From: Desulfosalsimonas propionicica
GTDB taxonomy: Bacteria > Desulfobacterota > Desulfobacteria > Desulfobacterales > Desulfosalsimonadaceae
Assembly (NCBI RefSeq): GCF_013761005.1
Contig: NZ_JACDUS010000014.1
Span: forward strand, 37,628-101,627
Direction of reading: 5' to 3'
Length of the DNA stretch: 64,000 bases
Position numbers and translations under genes: made by a program. Positions 8,229-17,132 of this stretch are shown here, piece by piece; positions within the stretch are counted from its first letter, which is position 1; each line of letters opens with the position of its first letter. Under the pieces are notes generated by a model. The model did no database searches. It was not told where the DNA came from and was given only the letters and a program-made list of their open reading frames with translations.

Positions 8229-9739
8229 CTGCCACCTCCGAGTACCGCTTCGACATAAATGCCGGGATTCATAAGCTCATGGGCCGCAGAGCCGGCCAGG
8301 TTCACAAACGGGCCCGGCAAAAGCCCCATTGCCAGGGTAAGCATCACGAGCACCACAATGGGCGCATACAGCCAGAAATCACTCTGCCCCGGACCTTGTT
8401 TGTCAAGTTCCGGTTCCGGCACTGATTCTGCCGCCGGGGCCGGTTTCCAGAACGCCTCGGCCCATATCTTGGTCATGGAATAGGTTGTCAGCAGTCCCAC
8501 CACAATGGCTGCGGCAGCGGCCACATAAGCTTTGGCCTCAAGCCCGGCGCGGATCACCAGAAACTTGGCCCAGAACCCGGACAACGGCGGAAACCCGGCC
8601 AGGGAAAACGCGGAAATAAAAAACAGGATCGTGATAAACCCGTGGTTTTTATAAAGCCCCCCGAGCCGGCCGAGGTCAAAGGAGCCGGCCTTTTGCCGGC
8701 AGACACCCGAGATCAGAAACAGGTTGGCCTTGACAATCATGTTGTGCACCAGAAAAAACACCGCCCCGGTCAGGGCCAGGGGCGTAAACAACGCCAGGCC
8801 CAGTACCATGTAGCCCACCTGGCTGATGATGTGAAACGACAAAATCCGCCTGAACTCATAGAATGCCGCCGTTCCGAGCACGCCCACGATCATGGTCAGC
8901 ACGCCGGCTGCCAGCAGGATCCCGTGGGTATAGGCGATGTCAAAGATAAAAACCAGGGTAAACATCCGGATCAGGGCATAAACGCCTACCTTGGTCAGCA
9001 GCCCGGCCATAATGGTGGAAACGTCCACGGGCGGGGTATGATAAGACACTGGCAGCCAGAAAAACAGCGGGAAAATGCCGGCCTTGATGCCGAATGCGGT
9101 CATAAACAGGGCGGCCACGGCGGTGAGCAGGCCCTTGTGCTCCACCTGCTGGACTGCAAAATGCAAATCCGCCATGTTTAAGGTCCCGGTCATGCCATAT
9201 AACAGCCCGATGCCCGAGATAAACAGCAGGGTGGCAAACAGGTTGATCATCACGTATTTCACCCCGCCGTCGAGCTGCTGTTTTTCCCCGCCCATGACCA
9301 GCAGCCCGAAAGAGGCCATGAGCATGACCTCAAACCACACGTAGAGATTAAACAGATCACCTGTTAAAAACGCCCCGCACACCCCGCCGATCAGGATATG
9401 CAGCAGAGGCTGGTAGCCCGCGGCCAGCATGCCCACGCGGATTTCGGCCCTGGAATAGGCGGTTACTGAAAGGCCCAGAATCCCCGTGACCGCCACGAGA
9501 ATGGCGCTGAAATGATCGGCTGCCAGGGTGATACCGAAAGGCGCGGGCCAGGAGCCGATCTGAACCGTGACGATGCCGGTTTTGGCAACCCTTGCCAGCA
9601 GGAACATGCAAACCACAAAATGCACCAGGGCCCCGGAAATGGCCGCCCTGCCCTGCAGTCGAAGGTGATTTCGCAGGCACAGGGTCACTGCGGCCATGGC
9701 AAAGGGCACGATCACCGGAAGCACCACAAGCCAGTTCAT
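8225..9739 (-). CDS. mrpD: Mrp antiporter subunit D (NADH dehydrogenase ND4/ND2-like)
   Basis: A 504-residue polytopic protein homologous to the proton-pumping subunits of complex I. About 14 helices are visible, with the conserved Glu in YVWFEVMLMASFGLL (near residue 131) and the lysine-containing segment FGIKAGIFPLFFWLPVSYH (near 216-234) that line the ion path in this family. The acidic-loop end (PAPAAESVPEPELDKQGPGQ) before the last helices is poorly conserved. It forms the second large antiporter module of the complex with MrpA. It overlaps mrpC and mrpE by 4 bases each. Confidence 0.94.
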   Translation of the reverse strand: MNWLVVLPVIVPFAMAAVTLCLRNHLRLQGRAAISGALVHFVVCMFLLARVAKTGIVTVQIGSWPAPFGITLAADHFSAILVAVTGILGLSVTAYSRAEIRVGMLAAGYQPLLHILIGGVCGAFLTGDLFNLYVWFEVMLMASFGLLVMGGEKQQLDGGVKYVMINLFATLLFISGIGLLYGMTGTLNMADLHFAVQQVEHKGLLTAVAALFMTAFGIKAGIFPLFFWLPVSYHTPPVDVSTIMAGLLTKVGVYALIRMFTLVFIFDIAYTHGILLAAGVLTMIVGVLGTAAFYEFRRILSFHIISQVGYMVLGLALFTPLALTGAVFFLVHNMIVKANLFLISGVCRQKAGSFDLGRLGGLYKNHGFITILFFISAFSLAGFPPLSGFWAKFLVIRAGLEAKAYVAAAAAIVVGLLTTYSMTKIWAEAFWKPAPAAESVPEPELDKQGPGQSDFWLYAPIVVLVMLTLAMGLLPGPFVNLAGSAAHELMNPGIYVEAVLGGGR

Positions 9740-10158
9740 GCGCCCTCCCCGCCCGGGCCATGAATACCGGCGACACCGGCCTGCCCGCCCTCTTCTGCGT
9801 CGCGCCCCTGCCGGGGCTCGGATACGCGCATCAGCTCGGTCTCCACGGTATCCAGTGCCTGAAAGGCCCGATAAAACAGGATAAACACAAAGGTCAGCAG
9901 CGCAAAGCCGATGACAATGGCGGTCAGTATCAAAGCTTGCGGCAGGGCGTTTGCCAAAGATTGGGCCGGAATCACCGCATCCGGATCAATCAGCGGCGGA
10001 TGGGTCTGCGAAAGGCGGCCGGCCACGAAAATCAGCAGGTTCACCGCGTTGGTGGCCAGCACCAGACCGAAAATAAACCGGATCAGGTTACCCGACAGCA
10101 TCAGGTACAGGCTTGCGGCCACCATGAAACCGCATATCACAGACAGCAGGGTTTCCAT
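9736..10158 (-). CDS. mrpC: Mrp Na+/H+ antiporter subunit C (NuoK-like)
   Basis: A 140-residue, three-helix protein related to NuoK of complex I. LYLMLSGNLIRFIFGLVLATNAVNLLIF (about 18-45) carries the conserved segment of MrpC/MnhC. The C-terminal 30 residues (RVSEPRQGRDAEEGGQAG and onward) are a hydrophilic extension beyond the normal end, overlapping the start of mrpD by 4 bases. The extension is probably a lineage feature and not a frameshift, since it stays in frame to the ATGA junction. Confidence 0.93.
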   Translation of the reverse strand: METLLSVICGFMVAASLYLMLSGNLIRFIFGLVLATNAVNLLIFVAGRLSQTHPPLIDPDAVIPAQSLANALPQALILTAIVIGFALLTFVFILFYRAFQALDTVETELMRVSEPRQGRDAEEGGQAGVAGIHGPGGEGA

Positions 10159-10159
10159 G

Positions 10160-10600
10160 TCAATCCTCTTTTATATCCGCTGCCAGATCCTCTTCCAGGG
10201 CCAGCACCAGGGTCAGAATCGCGCCCAGGACAATGGCATACACGCCCACATCAAAGAAAAACGGTGTGCCCAAAACAATTTCCCTGCCATTGAATTCGGC
10301 AATGGTCCACCACAGGCCGGTTAAAAACGTTTTTCCCGCAGCCGCGGCAGCCAGCCCGGAAACAAGGGCCGCCAGCATGCCAAAGCCAACCAGCCACAGC
10401 GGATCGATCCGGATGGCCCGGCGCACGGATTGCGCCCCTTCTGAAATGGCATACAGGGAAAAGCCCGTGCCCGCCACCAGGGCCCCGGAAAACCCCCCGC
10501 CCGGGGAATTATGCCCGCGCAGCAGCAGATAGACCGAAAACACCAAAATCATGCTCACCAGAAACCGGGTGGCCGTGGCCAGAATCACCGAGCGGGTCAT
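10160..10600 (-). CDS. mrpB: Mrp Na+/H+ antiporter subunit B
   Basis: A 146-residue MrpB/MnhB subunit with four hydrophobic helices and the family signature [19 protein letters not shown] (26-44). A stand-alone MrpB next to a long MrpA is the arrangement of group 1 Mrp operons. It overlaps the 3' end of mrpA by 4 bases and is separated from mrpC by a single base. An acidic tail ([12 protein letters not shown]) ends the protein. Confidence 0.93.
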   Translation of the reverse strand: MTRSVILATATRFLVSMILVFSVYLLLRGHNSPGGGFSGALVAGTGFSLYAISEGAQSVRRAIRIDPLWLVGFGMLAALVSGLAAAAAGKTFLTGLWWTIAEFNGREIVLGTPFFFDVGVYAIVLGAILTLVLALEEDLAADIKED

Positions 10601-12858
10601 GAGCTGTGCCTCCTTTTGCGGATCAGGGCATAGCCGGCAATGCCCGCGGCTGCCACCACGATGATTTCCCCCAGGGTGTCAAAGCTTCTGAAATCCACCA
10701 AAATCACGTTGACAATGTTTTTGCCGTGGGCCGCCAGGTAGCTGTTTTTCTCAAAAAAATCCGTCAGTGAGCGATCCAGGGGCGAAGACAGCACCGTGAG
10801 CATCAGGGTGGTGACCAGAATGCCCGTGGCCGCAGCCAGAGCACCGTCGAAAAACTTTCGCCCCCGCCCCCGCCTGTGGCCGGAACCCAGCGACGGCAGC
10901 CGGAGCAGAATAATAGAGACAATAATTACGGTCAGGGTTTCCACCAGTAGCTGGGTCAGGGCCAGGTCCGGAGCTCCGAAGGTGAGAAAAACAATGGCAA
11001 TACCAGCACCCACAACGCCCAGAGAACAGATGGCCAGCAGCACCGAGCGAGTGATCACCACCGCGGCCACCGCAGCCAGAATCACAATGAGCAAAAGTGC
11101 CTGCTCCACCGGGGGCACTGTAATTGAAATACCGGTAAACCCTTGCATGCCGCGGACATAGCTCAAGGCGGCAACCGTGAAAAACGCAGCCACCACAATA
11201 AAAAAATAGCGGTGCAAAGACCCGTTCTGCAAAATCCGGTTCTGGGCCTTGCCTGCAGCTGCCACCGCGTTGATCACGTGTTCATATAATTGCGAGGCAT
11301 CCAGGGAAACTGCCCGATACACCGCGCACACAACCCGGTTGACCCGTTGGCGGTTGACATACAAAGCCGCGCCAATGGCGAGGGTCAGCACGCTTAAGGC
11401 AAGAGGGTCGTTGATGCCGTGGAAAATGGCGAATTCCACATATTTTGAAGGTTCATGAATCGCCTTGACCGCCGGGTTGATCAAAACCCGGCCCACGAAT
11501 TCCGGTACAACACCGAAAAAGATGGTCATCATCCCCAGTATCATGGGGCCGGACCACATGCGGATGCCGGCTTCCCTGGTTTCCAGATGAATCCCGGCCC
11601 GATCCGAGAGAAACGGGCGGATTAAAAAAACACCCGCCACGGCTGTCATCAGGCCGTTTGCCAGCACTGCCGCGGCCGCGGCCAGCCCGGGCATCATGGT
11701 TTCGGCCAAAACGCCCTTGTACATGATCTCCTTTCCGATAAATCCGAAAAACAACGGGAAACCGGCCATGGAAAGACAGGCGGCAAATGCGGCAAAACCC
11801 GTAAACGGCATGGACCGGGCAAGTCCGTCTAACCGGCCGATCTCCCGGGTGCCCGCCTGGTGATCAATAATGCCGGCCACCAGAAAAAGGGCGGACTTAT
11901 ACAGGGCATGCACCAGCAGAAAGGTCAGCACCGCGGTCATGGAGGGCGTGCTCTGCCCGCCCAGCAGCATGGTCATGATCCCCAAACCCGCCACCGTGGT
12001 ATAGGCCAGAATCTTTTTGAGATCCGTCTGCCCCAGGGCGGTAAAAGCGCCCAGCACGGCCGTGAATCCGCCCACAAGCACCAGGGTGGCCTCCCAGGCG
12101 GCGGTTCCCCCCATGATGGGATGAAACCGGGCCAACAGATAAATCCCGCCCTTGACCATGGTGGCCGAGTGCAGAAACGCGCTGACGGGCGAAGGCGCGG
12201 CCATGGCATTGGGCAGCCAGAAATGAAACGGAAACTGGGCCGACTTGGTAAATGCCCCGGCCAGCAAAAGCACCAGAATGGGGATATAAAACCCGTGGGC
12301 CTGCAGATCGCTTGCGGCAGGGACCATCTGCGAAATCTCGTAAGTGCCCGAAGCGATCTGTAAAAGCAAAAAACCCGCCAGCAGGGCCAGGCCCCCCGCG
12401 CCTGTGACCAGAAGGGCCTGGCGGGCGCTTTTGCGGGAGTTTTCATGCTCGTGATCAAATCCAATGAGCAGATAAGAAAATATGGTGGTCAGTTCCCAGA
12501 ACACAAACAGGGCAATGACATTGTCTGCGGTGACCAGGCCGAGCATGGAGAGCATAAAGGCGTGGAGAAAGAAGAAAAACCGGCCGGTGCGGGCATGGCC
12601 GTGCAAATAATCCACAGAGTAGAGGGTGACAAAAAACCCGATGCCCGTGATAATCAGGACAAACAAAAGGCTTAACCCGTCGATCATCAGCGACAGGTCC
12701 ACGCCCAAAGCCGGCACCCAGGCTACGGCCGCGCGATAGCTGCTGCCGGCCATGATCCCGGGAACCAGGGCCAGGGCGGCGGCAAACAGGGCCAGGGGCA
12801 GCAGGGCAGAAAGCCTTGCAGCCAGGTGGATTTGATGATTGGACAAATGCGTGCTCAT
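10597..12858 (-). CDS. mrpA: Mrp antiporter subunit A (ND5-like, fused MbhD/MbhE domains)
   Basis: Largest Mrp subunit, 753 residues. The N-terminal 480 residues form the NuoL/ND5-like antiporter module, with [16 protein letters not shown] near 93, [16 protein letters not shown] (Glu-bearing helix, about 121-136) and [22 protein letters not shown] around 206. After a long connecting helix, about 565-660 match the DUF4040/MbhD type ([19 protein letters not shown]) and the last 80 residues match MbhE ([20 protein letters not shown]). The start lies only 16 bases after the pyruvate kinase stop, so pyk and mrp may share a transcript. The complex exchanges cytoplasmic Na+ for H+ and supports pH and salt homeostasis. 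Confidence 0.95.
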   Translation of the reverse strand: MSTHLSNHQIHLAARLSALLPLALFAAALALVPGIMAGSSYRAAVAWVPALGVDLSLMIDGLSLLFVLIITGIGFFVTLYSVDYLHGHARTGRFFFFLHAFMLSMLGLVTADNVIALFVFWELTTIFSYLLIGFDHEHENSRKSARQALLVTGAGGLALLAGFLLLQIASGTYEISQMVPAASDLQAHGFYIPILVLLLAGAFTKSAQFPFHFWLPNAMAAPSPVSAFLHSATMVKGGIYLLARFHPIMGGTAAWEATLVLVGGFTAVLGAFTALGQTDLKKILAYTTVAGLGIMTMLLGGQSTPSMTAVLTFLLVHALYKSALFLVAGIIDHQAGTREIGRLDGLARSMPFTGFAAFAACLSMAGFPLFFGFIGKEIMYKGVLAETMMPGLAAAAAVLANGLMTAVAGVFLIRPFLSDRAGIHLETREAGIRMWSGPMILGMMTIFFGVVPEFVGRVLINPAVKAIHEPSKYVEFAIFHGINDPLALSVLTLAIGAALYVNRQRVNRVVCAVYRAVSLDASQLYEHVINAVAAAGKAQNRILQNGSLHRYFFIVVAAFFTVAALSYVRGMQGFTGISITVPPVEQALLLIVILAAVAAVVITRSVLLAICSLGVVGAGIAIVFLTFGAPDLALTQLLVETLTVIIVSIILLRLPSLGSGHRRGRGRKFFDGALAAATGILVTTLMLTVLSSPLDRSLTDFFEKNSYLAAHGKNIVNVILVDFRSFDTLGEIIVVAAAGIAGYALIRKRRHSS

Positions 12859-12874
12859 TTAAGGCAACCCGCCC

Positions 12875-14293
12875 TTAAACACTGTCTCCGAGCCGGCGCA
12901 CCGTGATCATGTTTGTGGTGCCGGCCTCCCACATGGGATGGCCCGCGGTGATCACCACGAGATCGCCCTTTTTGGCATGCCCTTTTTCAATGGCAAATTC
13001 CGTTGCCCGGTCAAACATTTCATCCGTGTCCCTGGTGTAATCCATGAGCCCGGGCAGACACCCCCAGTAAAGGGCAAGCTGACGCACAGTCCGGATATCC
13101 GGGGATACAGCGATGATCCGGCTTTTCGGACGAAACCGGGCGATCTGGTGGGCGGTGTAGCCGCTTTTGGTGGTGGCGATAATGGCCCGGGCCGTGAGGT
13201 GATCGGAAAGAATGCAGGTGGCATGGGCCACGGATTCGGAAATCCGGGTCTGGAGAATTTCCTGAAAGGATTTTTCGTAAGGATATTTTTCCTCTGTGAC
13301 CTTTGCAATGCGGCCCATGTATTCCACTGCGCGTACCGGGTGGCTGCCGGTGGCGGTCTCTTCTGAAAGCATCAGGGCGTCGGCACCGTCTAACACCGCG
13401 TTTGCCACATCCGTTGCCTCGGCCCGGGTGGGCCGGGGGGAGTCAAGCATGGAGCGCAGCATCTGGGTGGCGATGATCACGGGCTTTCCGGCCTCGTTTC
13501 CTTTCTCCACCAGCATTTTCTGGGTGCCGGGCACGTTTTCCAGGGGAATTTCCACGCCCAGATCCCCCCGGGCCACCATGATCCCGTCTGAAACGTCCAT
13601 GATGTTGTCAATATCTTTTAAGGCCTCGTGCTTTTCGATCTTGGCGATCACGGGCGTGCTGCAGCCGGCATGGGCGATGATCTCCTTTGCCTGGCGCACA
13701 TCCTCGGAACGGCGTACAAAGGACATGGCCACGTAATCCACATCCTGGGAAAGGCCGAAGGCCAGATCCGCCTTGTCCTTTTCCGTGATGGCCGGGGTGC
13801 GCACAGAGCCGGAAGGCAGGTTGATACCCTTGTGAGATGTCAGGGTGCCGCCTGTGATCACCTCGCAGTGCACCTCGGTTTTCGTGGTCCGGCTGACCAC
13901 CATCTCCATGAGCCCGTCTGCCAGCAAAATGGTGTCGCCCACGGAAACGTCCTCGGGCAGGTGGGGATAGCTCACAGAAACCCTGTTGCCCTGCCCGGCT
14001 TCGGCCTCGCTGGTGGTCAACACCAGGGTTTCCCCGGTTTTTAGATGAATGCCCGGGGACTGAACCTCTCCCACGCGGATCTTGGGCCCCCGGAGATCCT
14101 GGAGAATGGCCACGGGCACCCCTGTTTCCTCAGAGGCGGTGCGCACCATTTGGATCATTTCCGCGTGCTTTTCCCGTCCGCCGTGGGAGAAATTGAGCCG
14201 GGCCACGCTCATGCCGGCATGGATCATGCGCGTAAGGATATGGACATCCGCACAGGCCGGCCCGATGGTACAGACGATTTTGGTCTTTGACAT
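12875..14293 (-). CDS. pyk: Pyruvate kinase
   Basis: Converts phosphoenolpyruvate and ADP to pyruvate and ATP in the cytoplasm. The 472 residues include NFSHGG (about 34-39), the active-site region KIEKHEALKDIDNIMDVSDG followed by GIMVARGDLGVEIP with the metal-binding Glu/Asp pair, and LMLSEETATGSHPVRAVEYM for the phosphate-binding loop. The C-terminal allosteric-type domain is present and of normal size. The ATG at 14293 is followed by the family start SKTKIVCTIGPAC, which fixes the start. It precedes mrpA closely on the same strand. Copy B of the palindromic repeat lies 28 bases upstream of the start, where promoter elements would be expected. Confidence 0.96.
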   Translation of the reverse strand: MSKTKIVCTIGPACADVHILTRMIHAGMSVARLNFSHGGREKHAEMIQMVRTASEETGVPVAILQDLRGPKIRVGEVQSPGIHLKTGETLVLTTSEAEAGQGNRVSVSYPHLPEDVSVGDTILLADGLMEMVVSRTTKTEVHCEVITGGTLTSHKGINLPSGSVRTPAITEKDKADLAFGLSQDVDYVAMSFVRRSEDVRQAKEIIAHAGCSTPVIAKIEKHEALKDIDNIMDVSDGIMVARGDLGVEIPLENVPGTQKMLVEKGNEAGKPVIIATQMLRSMLDSPRPTRAEATDVANAVLDGADALMLSEETATGSHPVRAVEYMGRIAKVTEEKYPYEKSFQEILQTRISESVAHATCILSDHLTARAIIATTKSGYTAHQIARFRPKSRIIAVSPDIRTVRQLALYWGCLPGLMDYTRDTDEMFDRATEFAIEKGHAKKGDLVVITAGHPMWEAGTTNMITVRRLGDSV

Positions 14294-14320
14294 GCATCCC
14301 CTCCGGGGAGTTCAAGGTTT

Positions 14321-14445
14321 GATGGCGCCGTAAAAAGTGCAATATCTGCGTTACGCGCAATTTCTCAGAATTTCACGTACAGCTAAGTACGCTGCATTCT
14401 TCGAAATTGCGCAAGCCTTGATCTTGAACTGTTTACGGCACCATC
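14321..14445. repeat. 125-bp intergenic palindromic repeat, copy B
   Basis: Full-length partner of the element at 5625-5749, about 94% identical by eye. It begins GATGGCGCCGTAAAAAGT and ends ACTGTTTACGGCACCATC, and inner arms GCGCAATTTC and GAAATTGCGC are again paired. TTCAAGGTTT flanks it on the left, the same word that flanks copy A. Isolated single arms of the element are seen at 14456-14472, 27148-27163 and 28660-28676. Confidence 0.85.
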
Positions 14446-14475
14446 TGAAATCAGACTTTTTACAGTGCCATCAAG

Positions 14476-14532
14476 ACACTTAACCATTTAAAACTTAACA
14501 CTGCCTGTAAAAAAACTTTTTACAGGCTCATC
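14476..14532 (-). repeat. Second intergenic repeat type with terminator-like hairpin
   Basis: On the minus strand this reads GATGAGCCTGTAAAAAGT, a run of T, TTTACAGGC, then GTGTTAAGTTTTAAATGG. It closely matches 27032-27090 in the opposite orientation. CCTGTAAAAA pairs with TTTTTACAGG, giving a stable hairpin. The TGA stop codon of the RNB-domain gene at 14528 is formed by the first bases of this element, so the hairpin would sit right at the end of that transcript. Confidence 0.7.
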
Positions 14533-16513
14533 CCAGGTAGACGGTGAGCTTGTCACGGGCGGCGTCCACGTGCTGGAACGTTACCCGGGCCAGGTCTTTG
14601 GGCTTTAATTCCACCCCGGCGGATGAAGGCAGCCGGGCTTCCATGAGATAGTCCCTGAGCAGAATGGTATAGCCGTCGCGCCGCCTGTCCAAAACAATGG
14701 CCTCTGCCTTGCTGCCGATCATGCCCTCGAGGTATTTGAGAATCCAGAAGCGCATCCGGCGGTTTTGCACCAGCCTGGCATGGGTCAGGGGCGGCTGGAG
14801 CAACTGGAGAATCTCCTCGATCTGAGAGTCGGAATAGCCCTGCTCCAGGCCCAGACACGCCCGGAGCTGCCGTTGGGTGACCAGGTCGAAATACTTGCGG
14901 ATGGGAGATGTGGCCGTGATATAGGCGTCCAGACCCAGCCCGGAGTGATAATCGGCCCGGGTGCCCAGAATCACCCTGGACAGCATCCGGCGCTGCATCC
15001 AGTTCTGAAACAAGGTTCCCTCGTCTGTGCCGGAATACAGGCGGCCCCGGGGATGGTTCTGGGCCCGGAAAATTGCCGGCATCTGCTTTTCCGCAAGAAA
15101 CCGGGCCATAACCCAGTTGGCCATGATCATCATCTCGGCCACCAAAAGCCGTCCCGGGCTTTCCCGGTCCAGGACCCGCACACGGATATCGTCTGCACTG
15201 CACACCCGCAGGTACAGCTCAGGCAGCAGTATCTGCACGGCCCCGTTTTCCAGCCGCCGCTTTTTAAACGCCTGCGCCGCTGCATGCAGCGCGCGGATGC
15301 GATCATCGCTTTGGGCCACGGCATCTGTCTCGGAATAGCTCATCTGCCGGCTGACCCGGATCACCGAGGGCACGATTTCATAATCCACCACTTCCCCGTA
15401 TGGGGTGACGGTAAAAAACGTGCTGATTGCCGGCCGCCGCTGTCCCTCAACCAGGCTGCACACATCTTCTGCCAGCGTGGCGGGCAGCATGGGAATTTTC
15501 AAATCCGGCATGTAAATGGACGTGCCCCGGGAAATGACATCCTGGTCGATTACCCCGCCCTTTTCCACCCGGGCGGCCACATCCGAGATATGCACGCCAA
15601 TGCGCAGGTTCTTGCCGGCTTCCTGCACACTCAAGGCATCGTCATAGTCCATTGTGCCCTGGCCGTCGATGGTGATAATATCCAGCTCGGTCAGGTCCCG
15701 ACGGTGGGCATCTTCGGGTATTTGATCCGCGGCGCCATCCAGTTCTGCTGCGTTTTTCAGAACCGGGCCGGGAAATTCCATTGGAATCTCGTATCGGTAA
15801 AGATCCAGGTTCTCGTGGGCCTGCCAGTGACCGGCGCGTACCATCACCGAAAATATGGACTCTGCGCTGTCCACGCCGGCCCGGGTGAGAATGGCCCGGG
15901 CCGTTGCCTGCCGGGCACTTTCCTTGCCGTAGAGATAGTAGGACTTGAGCAGTTCAATGACCTCAGGGTCCGCATCCGGCGGCGAACTGCCGTTGTTTAA
16001 CACCGCGCGCACCCACTGGCCGCCTTCCTCAACGAGCTGCTGGCGCCGCTGTTCAGCCTCCTGGCGGGCAATGTTGTTTTCCACCACTTCTTCGGAGTGG
16101 GGATAAAACCAGTCGTGGCTGAATTTAAAATAAATGCGATTTTCAAAAAAAGCCCGGATCACGGCTGATTCCTGATCGCTGTCCGGCTCGCCGGAAAAAC
16201 AGAACGAGGTCATGGTGTCCAGGTCGATCCATTCCTCCAGGCTGTGGACCGCCTCCCAGATTTCTTTGATGTTAATGTGGGCGCTTAAGGCCTGCCTTCG
16301 CTGACCAATAGTTTTCAGCGATTCCACCAGTTGATCGCGGCCCTGGGAGAGCTTGAGGGCTGTTTGCGAGACATGGGAAAGCCGGGCGGCCTTCTGGTTG
16401 ATCTCCCGGTTATTTTCATTGAGCAGACGCAGCCGCTCGTCTTTTTGCTCCAGGACCACGGCGCAGATGATGCGCTGCTGGTCGATATATTCCACAACCG
16501 TTCCGGGTTCCAT
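14528..16513 (-). CDS. RNase II/R family (RNB domain) exoribonuclease
   Basis: Predicted 3'-5' exoribonuclease of 661 residues. An N-terminal helical and small-domain region (1-270) is followed by the RNB catalytic domain with the metal-binding acidic cluster in IDGQGTMDYDDALSV (about 280-295), HISDVAARVEKGG after it, and a C-terminal S1-like end. The aspartate spacing fits the RNB signature, so the enzyme should be active. The frame stays open upstream to 16984, but that region crosses the divergent promoter and the start of the next gene. The ATG at 16513 has an AGGAA 5 bases upstream and begins a plausible protein (MEPGTVVEYIDQQ), so I chose it. Its stop is formed by an intergenic repeat. 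Confidence 0.9.
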   Translation of the reverse strand: MEPGTVVEYIDQQRIICAVVLEQKDERLRLLNENNREINQKAARLSHVSQTALKLSQGRDQLVESLKTIGQRRQALSAHINIKEIWEAVHSLEEWIDLDTMTSFCFSGEPDSDQESAVIRAFFENRIYFKFSHDWFYPHSEEVVENNIARQEAEQRRQQLVEEGGQWVRAVLNNGSSPPDADPEVIELLKSYYLYGKESARQATARAILTRAGVDSAESIFSVMVRAGHWQAHENLDLYRYEIPMEFPGPVLKNAAELDGAADQIPEDAHRRDLTELDIITIDGQGTMDYDDALSVQEAGKNLRIGVHISDVAARVEKGGVIDQDVISRGTSIYMPDLKIPMLPATLAEDVCSLVEGQRRPAISTFFTVTPYGEVVDYEIVPSVIRVSRQMSYSETDAVAQSDDRIRALHAAAQAFKKRRLENGAVQILLPELYLRVCSADDIRVRVLDRESPGRLLVAEMMIMANWVMARFLAEKQMPAIFRAQNHPRGRLYSGTDEGTLFQNWMQRRMLSRVILGTRADYHSGLGLDAYITATSPIRKYFDLVTQRQLRACLGLEQGYSDSQIEEILQLLQPPLTHARLVQNRRMRFWILKYLEGMIGSKAEAIVLDRRRDGYTILLRDYLMEARLPSSAGVELKPKDLARVTFQHVDAARDKLTVYLG

Positions 16514-16753
16514 AAATTCCTGTCGGCGTAAATGATAAGTTTTAAATGAAAAACATATTGGCTGCCGCCGGGGCGGCAATATCATGACAATTCTATTATT
16601 TTTCAATATACACATTAATCCGGGCAGGCACAAGGACAGTCCGTATAAACAACCAAACCCGGCCAGACGGGTCGACAATGCACAAATCCTTGTTATCTTT
16701 GAAACCATACGAACAACTGCACAATCAATGCATCCAATTTCAGGGAGGCGGAA

Positions 16754-17125
16754 ATGATATTGAGGCGTTTGACAGTTTTTGCTGCGGCACTGGCCGCGGC
16801 TTTTGGGACTATGACGGTGAACAGCGCTGCCCTTGCCCAGCAGAACAGCTATAACGGCTGGCACATGGGCCCGGGAATGATGGGCGGATACGGCTTTATG
16901 GGATGGTTCGGCGGCATATTTACCATCGTGATCTGGATCCTGATCATTGTGGGCCTGGTTTTGCTGATCCGGTGGCTTGTGCAAACCACCCGATCCGAAC
17001 CCGGTGCATCAGCCGGAGCCGGGGCTTCAACATCCAGGGCCCTGGAAATCCTCAGGGAGCGGTATGCCAGAGGGGAAATCGACAAGGCCGAATTTGAGGA
17101 AAAGAAAAAAGACCTGACTTCATAG
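16754..17125 (+). CDS. Small membrane protein with SHOCT domain
   Basis: A 123-residue protein with a signal-like N-terminus (1-28, ending SAALAQQ), a Gly/Met-rich stretch (WHMGPGMMGGYGFMG, 36-50), one strong transmembrane helix (55-74) and a C-terminal SHOCT motif (95-121, ALEILRERYARGEIDKAEF). SHOCT tails are short alpha-helical pieces found at the ends of many membrane proteins and thought to mediate oligomerisation. GGGAGGCGG lies 4-12 bases before the ATG. The gene is divergent from the RNB nuclease and convergent with the CNNM gene. Function is unknown. Confidence 0.85.
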   Translation: MILRRLTVFAAALAAAFGTMTVNSAALAQQNSYNGWHMGPGMMGGYGFMGWFGGIFTIVIWILIIVGLVLLIRWLVQTTRSEPGASAGAGASTSRALEILRERYARGEIDKAEFEEKKKDLTS

Positions 17126-17132
17126 TATCGGC

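Noticed and set aside
14765..16000. 411-codon plus-strand frame inside the RNB gene
   Set aside because: Antisense to the nuclease domain with catalytic motifs, no ribosome-binding site, and His/Gln-rich translation.
16514..16984. Upstream extension of the RNB nuclease frame
   Set aside because: The added 157 residues are low complexity, cross the divergent promoter and the SHOCT gene, and a good ribosome-binding site supports the ATG at 16513.
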